Below are positions 1 to 9,056 of a stretch of DNA of 48,103 nt, one piece after another. Position numbers and translations under genes: made by a program. Origin of the DNA: an uncultured Chloracidobacterium sp. (GTDB lineage Bacteria; Acidobacteriota; Blastocatellia; Pyrinomonadales; Pyrinomonadaceae); the NCBI GenBank assembly GCA_937941715.1, contig CALDGX010000017.1, forward strand, positions 1 to 48,103, in the 5' to 3' direction. Under the pieces are notes generated by a model, which saw only the letters and a program-made list of their open reading frames with translations, searched no databases and was not told the DNA's origin. Positions within the stretch are counted from its first letter, which is position 1. The number at the start of each line of letters is the position of its first letter.

Positions 1-1
1 G

Positions 2-24
2 CGGCCGATTTTCAGTTTCGGCCG
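2..24. terminator. Terminator-like hairpin at the left edge
   Basis: Arms CGGCCGA (2-8) and TCGGCCG (18-24) are perfect complements around a 9-base loop and are followed by a T-rich stretch (TTTCGTTG). It could end a gene lying outside the window to the left. The run of T is broken, so the call is tentative. Confidence 0.35.
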
Positions 25-78
25 TTTCGTTGTATATTTGCTTCGCTGTAAAGTCACAGTCGAACAAATACACAACTT

Positions 79-1449
79 ATGTCAGAGATCAATCGCCGCG
101 ACCTTATCAAAACCCTCGGGCTATCGCTTGTTTCAGGGCTCGCCCTGACGAGCGCCGTCCATTCAGAAAACGAGCTGACCGCAGAGACCGAGCAGTTCTT
201 CCGGTCCGACCTGCAGCTCGATAAACCGGTCACGGCGATCACTCTGGGAGCCGGAGCGAGGGGAAATGTTTACGGCAACTACGCCGTCAGCTACCCCAAA
301 AATCTGGACATCGTCGGCGTCGCCGAACCGATCAAGATCCGCAACGAACGATATACCAAGAAACACAATATCGCCGAAGCGAACCGTTTCGACACCTGGG
401 AGCGCGTTTTTGAACGGCCGAAATTCGCCGACGCGGTGATCATCTCGACGCCCGACAACCTGCACTACGCACCGTGTATGAAGGCGCTCGAGATGGGTTA
501 CGACATCCTGCTCGAAAAGCCGATCTCGCCGAGCGAGAAAGAGTGCCGCGACATTCTGCGGCTGGCAAAAAAGAACGGCCGCATCGTCGCCGTTTGCCAC
601 GTGCTGCGTTACGCACCGTACTTTATCAAATTGCGCGAGTTGATCCAGAGCGGCGTGTTGGGCAAAGTCGTTTCGATACAGCACTTTGAGCCGATCGAAC
701 ACATTCATATGAGCCACTCGTATGTCCGCGGCAACTGGCACAACAGCAAAGCGACGACGCCGATAATTCTGGCAAAATCGTGTCACGACCTGGATATCGT
801 CCGCTGGATGCTAGGCAAACCGAGCAAGAGCATTCAGGCTTTCGGCGACCTGAGTTGGTTCCGGAAAGAGAACGCACCCGCCGGCAGCACGGCACGGTGC
901 ACCGACGGCTGCAAGGTCGAGAGCACTTGCCCGTATTCGGCGCTCAAGACCTACCACCGTAAACGCAGCTGGACGTACGTCTTTGATCTGCCCGAGAACA
1001 AGGCCGAACACGGCGATTTCATACTCAACCAGCTTAAGACGACCAACTACGGCCGGTGCGTTTACCAGATGGACAACGACCAGCCGGACCATTACACGAC
1101 CAATATCCTGTTTGAGGATAACGTGACGGCGTCATTCTCAATGGAGGCCTTTACTTCATACGACGGCCGCCGGACCCGCGTTATGGGAACGCTGGGCGAT
1201 GTCGTGGGCGATATGACCTCGATGGTACATACGGACTTTTTGACCGGCAAAAAGACCGAGTGGAAAGAGCAGACCGACGGCCACGGCGGCGGCGATTGGC
1301 GCCTCGTAAATGACTGGCTGCTGGCGATCTCAAAGAAAGACCCGTCGCTCCTGACCTCGACGATCGACCAGTCGATCGAAAGTCACATAATGGGCTTTAT
1401 GGCCGAAAAAAGCCGAAAGACCAAAAAGGTCATGGACATCAAGATGTAG
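79..1449 (+). CDS. Gfo/Idh/MocA family NAD(P)-dependent oxidoreductase, exported type
   Basis: A 456-residue dehydrogenase of the Gfo/Idh/MocA family, which oxidise or reduce sugars and cyclitols with NAD(P). The N-terminus has a twin-arginine-like stretch (NRRDLIKTLG followed by a hydrophobic segment), so Tat export is likely. The Rossmann motif GAGARG lies near residue 57 and the family signature LLEKPIS near residue 144. The C-terminal half has the SCHDLDIVRW substrate-binding segment, followed by a short insertion with three closely spaced cysteines (CTDGC, TCPYS) seen in some members of this subfamily. The ATG at 79 is the natural start. It stands alone, with no partner gene visible, so the substrate cannot be named. 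Confidence 0.88.
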   Translation: MSEINRRDLIKTLGLSLVSGLALTSAVHSENELTAETEQFFRSDLQLDKPVTAITLGAGARGNVYGNYAVSYPKNLDIVGVAEPIKIRNERYTKKHNIAEANRFDTWERVFERPKFADAVIISTPDNLHYAPCMKALEMGYDILLEKPISPSEKECRDILRLAKKNGRIVAVCHVLRYAPYFIKLRELIQSGVLGKVVSIQHFEPIEHIHMSHSYVRGNWHNSKATTPIILAKSCHDLDIVRWMLGKPSKSIQAFGDLSWFRKENAPAGSTARCTDGCKVESTCPYSALKTYHRKRSWTYVFDLPENKAEHGDFILNQLKTTNYGRCVYQMDNDQPDHYTTNILFEDNVTASFSMEAFTSYDGRRTRVMGTLGDVVGDMTSMVHTDFLTGKKTEWKEQTDGHGGGDWRLVNDWLLAISKKDPSLLTSTIDQSIESHIMGFMAEKSRKTKKVMDIKM

Positions 1450-1750
1450 AGCTCGCCGCCGGTTTCCCGGGCGAGACAAAACCCCGATCATCTTCGATAA
1501 TTCCGGTTCGATGATTGCCGGCGTCGGCATTGTCCGTCCTCCGCGATCAGGTACTACCGTCTGCACAAATTCCCCGCTCAAATTGCGCGCCGCGGGCTCG
1601 CCCGTTCGTGATCTCAGCCAAAAAACTTTAAGTGACAAACATTGTTTTGTTATGTTATTCTTTCAAATGGAGCCGCTCGGGCTCCGGTATTACCGCCGTA
1701 TCGACGCGTCCTGCTAAAGGCAGGATCGGCAGCACCGCCCACATTTGTCT
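1450..1750. other. Intergenic stretch without a convincing gene
   Basis: About 300 bases separate the oxidoreductase from the PilT-like gene. I see no credible coding frame. A short imperfect hairpin follows the first stop (CTCGCC 1452-1457 with GGCGAG 1470-1475) but has no T-run. An AT-rich island at 1630-1665 is the most promoter-like part: GTGACA at 1632 could be a -35 box, but no good -10 box sits at the right distance. Confidence 0.4.
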
Positions 1751-3676
1751 ATGGAAAAGCTCAACGAATATCTCCAGGCGCTACTCTCAACTTGCAGTGA
1801 GGAACTCCACCTCGAACCGGAAAAGAACCCGTATCTGGTATCAGCCGCCGGAGCCAAGGACGTCGCGAACGTTCCCCTGCTCGGCACGCAGATCAGTATG
1901 ATGGTGTTTCCGCTGATACCGTCTGACACCAAGGCCGCCCTTCCGCACAACTCCGAGGTCGAGTTTGTTCACACGAACGAGGTCGGGAACTTTAGCTTTC
2001 TGGTGCAAAAATCGCCCGCCGGGTTCAATGTGACGGTCCGCCCGATGCTGAGTGATGCCGGGCAATCATTTGGCCGCCCGGCACCGCTGCCGGTTCAGGC
2101 ACCGGCGATGAAGATGCCCGCCGAAGCGCCGTTTCTGACCGTCGACCCCGAGCCGGTGCCTGCACCGGCACCCGCGACCGCCCCGCAGCAATTCGTTCTT
2201 GAAAGCTCATCGGCAGGTATCGAATACAACGCCGAGATACCGACGGCGACCGCGATCAGCAGCGATATCGTGATCGAGAGCGCGTTTACCCAACCGTCAG
2301 ACAATGTCCCGTTCGAGGTGGAGCGGGTCGAGGTAGTTTCCGTCAACGACCCCGAGTACACGACCGTGTTTTCCGACACCGCCGGCTACGAACCGCCGGC
2401 CCGACGCGATGAATTTTCCGGCGAGTATATTCCGCCGGCATTTGTCCCGCCGCCCTCGCCCCCTGTCCAGCCGTTCCAACCACCCGCGGCCGCCGTTCCG
2501 CCGCCGTATGAACCCCCGCCGCCTATGCAGCCACCAACCCCTCCGGCGCCGACGCCGGCAAAGCCCGCTTTCGTCGCACCCGTTCGTGATGCCGCAATGG
2601 CCGCACGAATGGACGCTCTTTTTATGAAAATGGCCGAGTTCGGCGCCTCAGACCTGCATATGTCGGTCAGTGTGCCGCCGATGGTCCGCAAGGACGGCAA
2701 AATGCGCACCCTCGAGTGTGCCGAGGCGGTCCTGACGCCCGAAACGATGCGCGGACTGCTGACGTCGATCATGCCGGAGCGCAATCAGCAGGAATTTGCC
2801 GAACGCAGCGACACCGACTTTGCCTATGAGATACCGGGCCTTGCACGTTTTCGCTGCAACATCTACATGGACCGCAAGGGCATGGGAGCGGTATTCCGCA
2901 TAATTCCGTCCAAGATCCTGACGGCCGAGCAGCTTAATCTTTCGAAAGCGATAATGGACCTTTGTTCGTTGTCCAAGGGGCTCGTGGTCGTGACCGGGCC
3001 GACCGGTTCAGGCAAATCGACGACGCTGTGCGCGATGGTCGATTCGATCAACAAGACCCGCGAAGACCACATCATCACGATCGAAGACCCGATCGAGTTC
3101 GTCCACGAAAACCAGAAATGCCTCGTCAATCAACGCGAGGTCCACAACCATACCGATTCATTCAAGGACGCGTTGCGGGCCGCACTTCGCGAAGATCCGG
3201 ACATCGTGCTGGTCGGCGAAATGCGTGACCTCGAGACGATCTCGATCGCGATCGAGACCGCCGAGACGGGCCACCTCGTCTTTGGTACGCTGCATACGAC
3301 GACCGCGGCATCGACCGTTGACCGCATTATCGACCAGTTCCCCGCCGACCGTCAGCAACAGATCCGCGTGATGCTCTCGGAATCGCTCCGAGGCGTGATC
3401 GCCCAGACCCTGCTGCCCAAAAAGGGCGGCGGACGCGTGGCCGCACTCGAGGTCCTGATCGTCACGCCGGCGATCAGCAACCTGATCCGCGAAGGCAAGA
3501 CGTTCCAGATCCCGTCGGCGATGCAGACCGGTAAGAATGTCGGGATGGTGATGCTCAACGACGCACTCTTTGAGCACGTCCAAAACGGCACGGTCGAGCC
3601 CCGCGACGCGTACGTCAAGGCGGTCGACAAGGCCGGTTTTGAAACGATGCTCACCCGTGCCGGCTTCACGATCTAA
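1751..3676 (+). CDS. PilT-like type IV pilus retraction ATPase with long proline-rich N-terminal extension
   Basis: A 641-residue secretion ATPase of the PilT/GspE superfamily, which powers pilus retraction (twitching) at the inner membrane. The PilT-type core occupies about residues 285-641. It has the Walker A motif GPTGSGKST (Lys422), an Asp box, Walker B DPDIVLVGEMRD and the His box GHLVFGTLHTTT. The first 115 residues form an unassigned globular region, and residues 225-285 are a proline-rich linker. Ordinary PilT is about 350 residues long, so nearly 290 residues are extra. The ATG at 1751 is preferred over a TTG two codons upstream. No pilus genes lie nearby, which is common for pilT. 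Confidence 0.88.
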   Translation: MEKLNEYLQALLSTCSEELHLEPEKNPYLVSAAGAKDVANVPLLGTQISMMVFPLIPSDTKAALPHNSEVEFVHTNEVGNFSFLVQKSPAGFNVTVRPMLSDAGQSFGRPAPLPVQAPAMKMPAEAPFLTVDPEPVPAPAPATAPQQFVLESSSAGIEYNAEIPTATAISSDIVIESAFTQPSDNVPFEVERVEVVSVNDPEYTTVFSDTAGYEPPARRDEFSGEYIPPAFVPPPSPPVQPFQPPAAAVPPPYEPPPPMQPPTPPAPTPAKPAFVAPVRDAAMAARMDALFMKMAEFGASDLHMSVSVPPMVRKDGKMRTLECAEAVLTPETMRGLLTSIMPERNQQEFAERSDTDFAYEIPGLARFRCNIYMDRKGMGAVFRIIPSKILTAEQLNLSKAIMDLCSLSKGLVVVTGPTGSGKSTTLCAMVDSINKTREDHIITIEDPIEFVHENQKCLVNQREVHNHTDSFKDALRAALREDPDIVLVGEMRDLETISIAIETAETGHLVFGTLHTTTAASTVDRIIDQFPADRQQQIRVMLSESLRGVIAQTLLPKKGGGRVAALEVLIVTPAISNLIREGKTFQIPSAMQTGKNVGMVMLNDALFEHVQNGTVEPRDAYVKAVDKAGFETMLTRAGFTI

Positions 3677-3685
3677 CCCGGCGAC

Positions 3686-3705
3686 GCTGCGGCACCGCCC
3701 GCAGC
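3686..3705 (+). terminator. Terminator-like hairpin after the PilT-like gene
   Basis: Arms GCTGCGG (3686-3692) and CCGCAGC (3699-3705) pair perfectly around six bases, ten bases after the stop codon. There is no T-run, so intrinsic termination is uncertain. Confidence 0.3.
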
Positions 3706-3765
3706 GGCTCAGGACGGTGAACACAGAATTGTGGCCGGACCGCCCGCTGTGGTAAAACATCCGTT

Positions 3766-4104
3766 ATGACCGCGGACGAATATCGTGAAATCGCTCTCGG
3801 CCTGCCCGGGTCGGAGGAGCGTTCGCATATGGATCATCCGGACTTTCGCGTCGGCGGCAAGATCTTTGCCACGCTGAACCGCGATCTGACGCTCGGCATG
3901 ATAAAATTAACGCCCGAGCAGCAGCAGTATTTTATTCGCAGCGAACCCGCCGTATTCAGCCCGACAAACGGAGCCTGGGGCGAGCGTGGGGCAACCAACA
4001 TAGTTCTTGAGGTCTCTAACGAGGAAACGGTCCGCCATGCTCTAAGATCAGCGTGGCGAAACATCGCACCAAAACACCTCATCCCCGACCCGGACAGATC
4101 TTAG
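3766..4104 (+). CDS. MmcQ/YjbR family protein
   Basis: A 112-residue protein of the YjbR/MmcQ (DUF419) family, small cytosolic proteins with a CyaY-like fold and a DNA-binding-like surface, whose role is not established. Family marks are the opening EYREIALGLPGSEE, the central HPDFRVGGKIFATL, and the C-terminal WRNIAPKHL. It has full family length. It sits between the PilT-like gene and the CHAT module with 89 and 102 bases of spacer, so it is probably an independent gene. Confidence 0.85.
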   Translation: MTADEYREIALGLPGSEERSHMDHPDFRVGGKIFATLNRDLTLGMIKLTPEQQQYFIRSEPAVFSPTNGAWGERGATNIVLEVSNEETVRHALRSAWRNIAPKHLIPDPDRS

Positions 4105-4160
4105 CCGCGGTGCAGAATTTTGGCGGCTTGAACGGGTCAGATCTAAACGGCGCACTGCTT

Positions 4161-4187
4161 TGCCCGTTTGCCTTTGGCAAACAGGCA
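4161..4187 (+). promoter_or_regulatory. Hairpin immediately upstream of the CHAT gene ribosome-binding site
   Basis: Arms TGCCCGTTTGCC (4161-4172) and GGCAAACAGGCA (4176-4187) pair over 12 bases with a single mismatch and a three-base loop. The purine-rich stretch GGGAGAGAG follows directly, then the ATG at 4207. The position suggests control of transcription entry or translation initiation for the protease gene. It could also be a terminator for the preceding gene, although no T-run follows. Confidence 0.45.
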
Positions 4188-4206
4188 GGGAGAGAGAAAC
4201 TGTAAA

Positions 4207-6984
4207 ATGTCGTCGCCGGCACTCGCAAAAATGCTAACGGACAGCGGACCTGAACGCCGCCGGTCCATTATGCGCCGACATTCGCCGCTGCCCGCGGTCG
4301 AGATCGCCGAGAGCCTGCAAAACATCTGCTACGAAGTTTGGACCGACGATCCGCAGCGTGTTTCGGCCATCATCGATACCCTGAACGAGCTGTCTGACTT
4401 TACCGGCGACCGTGAGGTCCGTGCCTACGCCGACTGGACCGCCGCGATCGGTGAGTTGATAAACGGCAATCTCGAACGATGCGTCGAACTGCTCGACATC
4501 TCGGAGGCCGGATTTAACCGCATAGGTAAACCGCACCTCGCCGCCAAAACACAAACAAGCAAACTCTACGCGCTGGCCTTGCTAGGGCGGTATGACGAGG
4601 CCGTCAAGTGCGGCCTTTCGGCCCTCGACGTTTTTATCGCCGCCGGCGACCTGTATTCGGCCGGCAAGATCGAGCATAATATCGGCAACCTGTACTGGCG
4701 CCGCGACCTTTACCGTGAGTCGGAACCGTATCTCGCGTCGGCGCACGAGCGATTTACGGCCATCGGCGACGAGCGCCAGCTGGCAATGGTCGAAAATTGT
4801 CAGGCGTTCGTGAAGACGCTTCAAAATCGGTTTCGCGAGGCGGAAACGATCTACCGTCGGGCTCTTGACCGTGCCGCCAAGCTTGACCTCAAGGTCACCG
4901 AGGCCGAGATCGAGACCGGACTAAGCAACCTATATCTATTTGAGTGCCGATACGACCTGGCCCTCAAATATCTCGAAGATTCGCGGAAAAAGTACGAATC
5001 GCTGGGCATGCCGGCACAGTCGCTGAACTGCGAACTCGAGATAGCTGACATTTATCTCGAACTCAATCTGCTTGATGAAGCGATCGACCATTACGGCCGG
5101 TGCGAAGGCCGCTATGCCGAACTCGGGATGCAGGCCGAACTCGCCCGATGTCTGAAAAATCAGGCGGTCGCCATGTATCGGTCCGGCAAGGCCGACGTGT
5201 CGCTGCTCAAGCTCGGACAGGCCGAAGAACTGTTTGAACGCGAAGGAAATGAGGCTTTGCTGGCGTCGGCGATCGCAGCCAAGGCGGCGATCGAACTCGA
5301 CCTTGGCCATCTTGCCGCCGCCGAGGCTAATGTCCGGGCGGCTCTCGAGGCATATCGGCGAAACGAGAACTTTCGACTCGAACTAAACGCCCATTGGCTG
5401 TTGGGCGAGATCCTTCGGACCGCCGGACGTGACGACGAGGCACTCGATGAACTGCAAACGGCGCTCAGCGAAGCGGCCGGTAATTCGCGGCAGGTCGAGT
5501 ACCTTTGTCTGACATCGCTCGGACGGTTGACCGGAAAACGACGGTATTTTGAGTCCGCGGTAAATATTGTCGAATCGTCACGCGTGGCGCTCAACAGCGA
5601 CGAACTGAGGACATCCTTTTTCGCCGACCGGATATTGCCGTTTGACGGGCTCGTCGAGGTCTGCCTTGCCGAAAATGATCACCTATCGGCGTTCAGTTGG
5701 CATGAAAGGTCACGCAGCCGCTCGCTGGCGGACGGCATCGGAAAGCCTGATGACCTCGATAGCCACGAGAGCTTTGAAAAAATGCGGGAGATCCGCGACG
5801 AGTTGAACTGGCTCCACTCAAAACTCAACCGCAGTGCACTTTCGGGGGCCGAGGAGCGTAAGAAGATCGGCGAGCTGCGACAGCTGACGGCCCGCCGTGA
5901 AAAGGAATACGCCGAGTTGAGGCGCCGAACATTTTCGAGGGACTCGGCCTTCAGCCTGTCGGACCCGACATTTGACCTGCACGGCCTGCAGGCGAAACTC
6001 GGCACATCGACGTTTGTCGAATTCGCCTCGGTCGGCGGCCGGATCACGGCGTTTGTCATAACCGCCGACACCTTTCAGGCGGTCGCGCAATACGTCGACG
6101 AAACTGAGATAAACGAGCTCATCCGGCAGTATCTGTTCCACCTGAACACGGGACGGATCATCGACAGGCTGTCGCCGGCTAATCGTCAGATCGCGCAGGA
6201 ACGTGCGGACAGGACAGGCACATTGCTGTATCAAAAGCTGCTCGGCCCGCTTGGCGAGACGCTGGAAAATGCGCAGATAATCTTTTCGCCCGCCGGGATG
6301 ATGCATCGATTGCCGTTCGGCGCGTTGATCAAGGGCGGCCGTTTTTTGATCGAATCACACACCGTCTCGTGTTCGCCGAGCGCGGCGATCCTCAGCAAGT
6401 GCCTGGAACGGCCCGCGGCGGATGCCGGCAATGCCCTTTTGATCGGCGTGCCGAGCGAGACCACGCCGCTCGTCGCGGCCGAGATCGACGCGGTCGGTTC
6501 CTGTTTCGAGCGAAACCGCGTACTTTTTGGCGCGGATGCGACCGTCGAGGCGATTCGGTCAAATATTGTCGGCAGCGGCGTCATCCACCTTGCCTGTCAC
6601 GGAAAGTACAGGGCCGATAACCCGCGTTTTTCGTCGCTGGTGCTGGATCGCGAGGAACTGTTTGCCAACGATATCGAGGAACTGCCGCTGGACGACCGCC
6701 TGGTCGTGATGAGTTCGTGCGAAAGCGGGCTCAACCAGATCGTTCGCGGCGAAGAGATCATAGGGCTGACGCGGTCGATGCTCGCGGCCGGTGCCGGGTC
6801 GATCGTAATGAGCCTTTGGCGGATAAATGACACGATGACGACCGAGTTTATGACGGCTTTTTACCGACATCTGACGGCGGGCAACGCGGTTTCGTCATCG
6901 CTCAGAATGTCGCAGTTGGAATTGATCTCGAAAGGGTCTCATCCCTATTTTTGGGCCCCGTTTACGATGTCGGGCAGGCCCTGA
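4207..6984 (+). CDS. TPR-CHAT protein, caspase-like cysteine protease candidate
   Basis: A 925-residue protein with two parts. Residues 1 to about 480 are a tandem array of tetratricopeptide-type helical repeats, visible as recurring A-L--Y-A-A/E patterns. About residues 500-580 are a charged, coiled-coil-like linker. The C-terminal CHAT domain (about 620-925) is of the caspase/separase clan. The dyad is present: His798 in HLACHGKY and Cys838 in MSSCESG. The CHAT continuation GLTRSMLAAGAGSIVMSLW is also there. CHAT proteases cleave specific partner proteins after a TPR-sensed trigger. No signal peptide is seen, so it is probably cytosolic. ATG 4207 follows a GGGAGAG ribosome site and is preferred over TTG 4168. 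Downstream are a subtilase, an ECF sigma factor and a zinc-finger protein in the same direction. Confidence 0.9.
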   Translation: MSSPALAKMLTDSGPERRRSIMRRHSPLPAVEIAESLQNICYEVWTDDPQRVSAIIDTLNELSDFTGDREVRAYADWTAAIGELINGNLERCVELLDISEAGFNRIGKPHLAAKTQTSKLYALALLGRYDEAVKCGLSALDVFIAAGDLYSAGKIEHNIGNLYWRRDLYRESEPYLASAHERFTAIGDERQLAMVENCQAFVKTLQNRFREAETIYRRALDRAAKLDLKVTEAEIETGLSNLYLFECRYDLALKYLEDSRKKYESLGMPAQSLNCELEIADIYLELNLLDEAIDHYGRCEGRYAELGMQAELARCLKNQAVAMYRSGKADVSLLKLGQAEELFEREGNEALLASAIAAKAAIELDLGHLAAAEANVRAALEAYRRNENFRLELNAHWLLGEILRTAGRDDEALDELQTALSEAAGNSRQVEYLCLTSLGRLTGKRRYFESAVNIVESSRVALNSDELRTSFFADRILPFDGLVEVCLAENDHLSAFSWHERSRSRSLADGIGKPDDLDSHESFEKMREIRDELNWLHSKLNRSALSGAEERKKIGELRQLTARREKEYAELRRRTFSRDSAFSLSDPTFDLHGLQAKLGTSTFVEFASVGGRITAFVITADTFQAVAQYVDETEINELIRQYLFHLNTGRIIDRLSPANRQIAQERADRTGTLLYQKLLGPLGETLENAQIIFSPAGMMHRLPFGALIKGGRFLIESHTVSCSPSAAILSKCLERPAADAGNALLIGVPSETTPLVAAEIDAVGSCFERNRVLFGADATVEAIRSNIVGSGVIHLACHGKYRADNPRFSSLVLDREELFANDIEELPLDDRLVVMSSCESGLNQIVRGEEIIGLTRSMLAAGAGSIVMSLWRINDTMTTEFMTAFYRHLTAGNAVSSSLRMSQLELISKGSHPYFWAPFTMSGRP

Positions 6985-7090
6985 GAAGAAAATTTACCAA
7001 GGATGTATTTTTTGCCCCGGATTGTGGACTAAATAGAAAGGGCTTACTCTATCTTGAATTACAACCTGCCCTTTGCAAGGAGTTCGGTCA

Positions 7091-8380
7091 ATGAGAAATA
7101 TCGCGATCAAGAAGTTTTCAGTAATAACGGCACTGATGCTGGCGCTCTTTATCGGGGTCGTCAATGGTCAGAGCGACCTTGCACCGGTCTCAAATAACGA
7201 GATCATCGTCAAGCTGAATCAGCCGGGCGACATCAATGCGATATTGACTCAGTACGGACTTTCGCTGCCTCCGCACGGACAGATGGGCAATCGGCCGATC
7301 TTTCGTCTGCGGGCACCGCAGGGAGTGCCGATCGATCAACTTATTACTCTGCTTCAGGCCGACCCGCTGCAGCGTGTCACGCTGGCCGAGCCAAATTACG
7401 CGGTCGGGTCGCCAAATGCCAGCAGCCTGCCGTGGAGCCTTGGCGGATCGTGGAGCATCGGCGGATCGTGGAGCATCGGATCGAGCGTGAAGGGCTATAC
7501 CGTCCAGTGGATGCGAAGCCGAATAAACCTTGATGCCGCTCAGGCCGTCAATCGCGGACAAAATATCAAGGTCGCTGTCATCGACACCGGCATTGACGCC
7601 CAACACCCGCTTTTTGCCGGCAAACTGTTGCCCGGATTTGATTTTGTCGATCGTGACATGGACCCGTCCGAGGTTGGAACGCCGCACCTCGGCGCCTACG
7701 GTCACGGTACACACGTCGCCGGCATCATTGCGATGGTCGCACCCGAGGCCAAGATAATACCGATCCGGATCCTGGATCCGGACGGCGTAGGCGATATTTG
7801 GCGGTTGGCCAACGCCCTGATCTACGCGGCCAATCCGGATGGCGACAACTCGACCGACGACGGAGCCGACATTATTAACCTCAGCCTCGGTACGACCCAG
7901 CAGGCGCCGCTGATCCGTAAAATACTCGACGCGGTCACCAACACGGGCAGCACACCCGACGATCCTGACCTGCCGATGATCGTCCATCCCGGAATTTTGG
8001 TCGTCGCATCGGCCGGCAACACCGGTAACAACACACGGATCTATCCGGCCGCCGAAGATGACCTTCACGGCCTCATCGCCGTTGGAGCCAGCACCGCCGC
8101 CGATACAGCAGCCAGTTTCTCGACACGCGGGTCATGGGTCGAACTGATGGCACCGGGCGAGCGGATCGTGAGTTCGGTCCCGGGCGGACGTTACGGCGTG
8201 TGGCGTGGAACCTCGATGGCCGCACCGGTGGTCGCCGGCGTGTCGGCACTGGTCCGAAGCCGGTTTGCGTCCCTGTCGCCGAACGCGGTCTTTGAACATC
8301 TTCGTTCGACCTCAGCGACGTGCAGCGGCGCGATAACCCGGCGGATCGACGCCGGCGAAGCGGTTACAAATAATCCGTAA
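7091..8380 (+). CDS. Secreted subtilisin-like serine protease (S8) with propeptide
   Basis: A 429-residue subtilase. A Sec signal peptide covers about residues 1-27 (hydrophobic VITALMLALFIGVV). A propeptide of about 90 residues (ending near AEPNYAVG) precedes the catalytic domain. The catalytic triad is complete: Asp165 (AVIDTGID), His205 (GHGTHVAG) and Ser375 (GTSMAAPV). The oxyanion Asn lies in ASAGNTGNN. Between propeptide and catalytic domain lies the odd linker SLGGSWSIGGSWSIGSS, encoded by two perfect 18-bp repeats. ATG 7091 is chosen over TTG 7073 because AAGGAG sits eight bases upstream. It lies 106 bases after the CHAT gene and 45 before the sigma factor, which suggests co-expression. 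Confidence 0.93.
   Translation: MRNIAIKKFSVITALMLALFIGVVNGQSDLAPVSNNEIIVKLNQPGDINAILTQYGLSLPPHGQMGNRPIFRLRAPQGVPIDQLITLLQADPLQRVTLAEPNYAVGSPNASSLPWSLGGSWSIGGSWSIGSSVKGYTVQWMRSRINLDAAQAVNRGQNIKVAVIDTGIDAQHPLFAGKLLPGFDFVDRDMDPSEVGTPHLGAYGHGTHVAGIIAMVAPEAKIIPIRILDPDGVGDIWRLANALIYAANPDGDNSTDDGADIINLSLGTTQQAPLIRKILDAVTNTGSTPDDPDLPMIVHPGILVVASAGNTGNNTRIYPAAEDDLHGLIAVGASTAADTAASFSTRGSWVELMAPGERIVSSVPGGRYGVWRGTSMAAPVVAGVSALVRSRFASLSPNAVFEHLRSTSATCSGAITRRIDAGEAVTNNP
7443..7478 (+). repeat. Two perfect 18-bp tandem repeats in the subtilase linker
   Basis: The unit GCGGATCGTGGAGCATCG occurs at 7443-7460 and 7461-7478, followed by a partial third copy. It encodes the GGSWSI repeats between propeptide and protease domain. 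An in-frame 18-bp unit can gain or lose copies by slippage. Confidence 0.85.
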
Positions 8381-8425
8381 GCCATGCGTTCGCGGCACTT
8401 TTCCTGGTTAAGTTCTGGACGATAA

Positions 8426-8980
8426 ATGACGCTCACCGACGAAGAATTGGTGCTGGCCTGCCGTAATGGCGACGAATCGGCATGGGAAACCATCACCCAT
8501 AGATACCAGGCACTGCTTTTCTCGATTCCGCGTCGGGCGGGGTTGAGCCACGATCTTGCCTCCGAGGTCCTACAGGAAGTCTTCATAACACTCTTCAAGA
8601 AACTTGATCAACTGGAAAAGCCCGAATTCCTAAAGGCCTGGCTCGTGACGACAACCCGCCACAAGACCATCCATTTGATCAAGCGTGAGACGCGGGGCAG
8701 GCCGATCTCGATCGACGACGACGAAAACGAACATACATTTGAGATTGCTGACGATGCACCGCTGGCCGACGACACGCTCATCCGGCTCGAACGCGAGGCG
8801 CAGATCGAGGAGGCGTTCACCCATCTGGATGACCGCTGCCGCCGACTGTTGATGATGCTGTACCTCGAGAACGACGGCGTTCCATACGCCGAGATCGCCG
8901 AGAGGCTGCAGCTGCCCCTGGGAAGCATCGGCCCGACAAAGGCCCGATGTTTACAAAAATTATTGAATTTTATTCCGTGA
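8426..8980 (+). CDS. ECF-type sigma-70 family RNA polymerase sigma factor
   Basis: A 184-residue extracytoplasmic-function sigma factor. Region 2 (about residues 10-85) begins DEELVLACRNGDESAWETI and includes the core-binding EVLQEVFITLFKKL and the -10-recognition part WLVTTTRHKTIHLIKRE. Region 4 (about 128-180) holds LDDRCRRLLMMLY and the helix-turn-helix VPYAEIAERLQLPLGSIG followed by PTKARCLQKL. The acidic linker DDDENEHTFEIADDAP separates them. The G-S-I-G-P-T-(K/R)-A-R-C-L ending is, from memory, typical of one ECF subgroup. The next gene encodes a zinc-finger candidate anti-sigma factor, and a CHAT protease and subtilase precede it. Targets are unknown; self-regulation of the module is a reasonable guess. 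Confidence 0.92.
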   Translation: MTLTDEELVLACRNGDESAWETITHRYQALLFSIPRRAGLSHDLASEVLQEVFITLFKKLDQLEKPEFLKAWLVTTTRHKTIHLIKRETRGRPISIDDDENEHTFEIADDAPLADDTLIRLEREAQIEEAFTHLDDRCRRLLMMLYLENDGVPYAEIAERLQLPLGSIGPTKARCLQKLLNFIP

Positions 8981-9056
8981 CGGTTCGAACCGTGTATTTT
9001 TTGACCAGTCAAAATGACTTAACCAATAAGATCGGAATTTCGCGTCCGGCAATTTT

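Noticed and set aside
4168..4206. Upstream TTG start for the CHAT protein
   Set aside because: It lies within the hairpin and has no ribosome site; ATG 4207 follows GGGAGAG.
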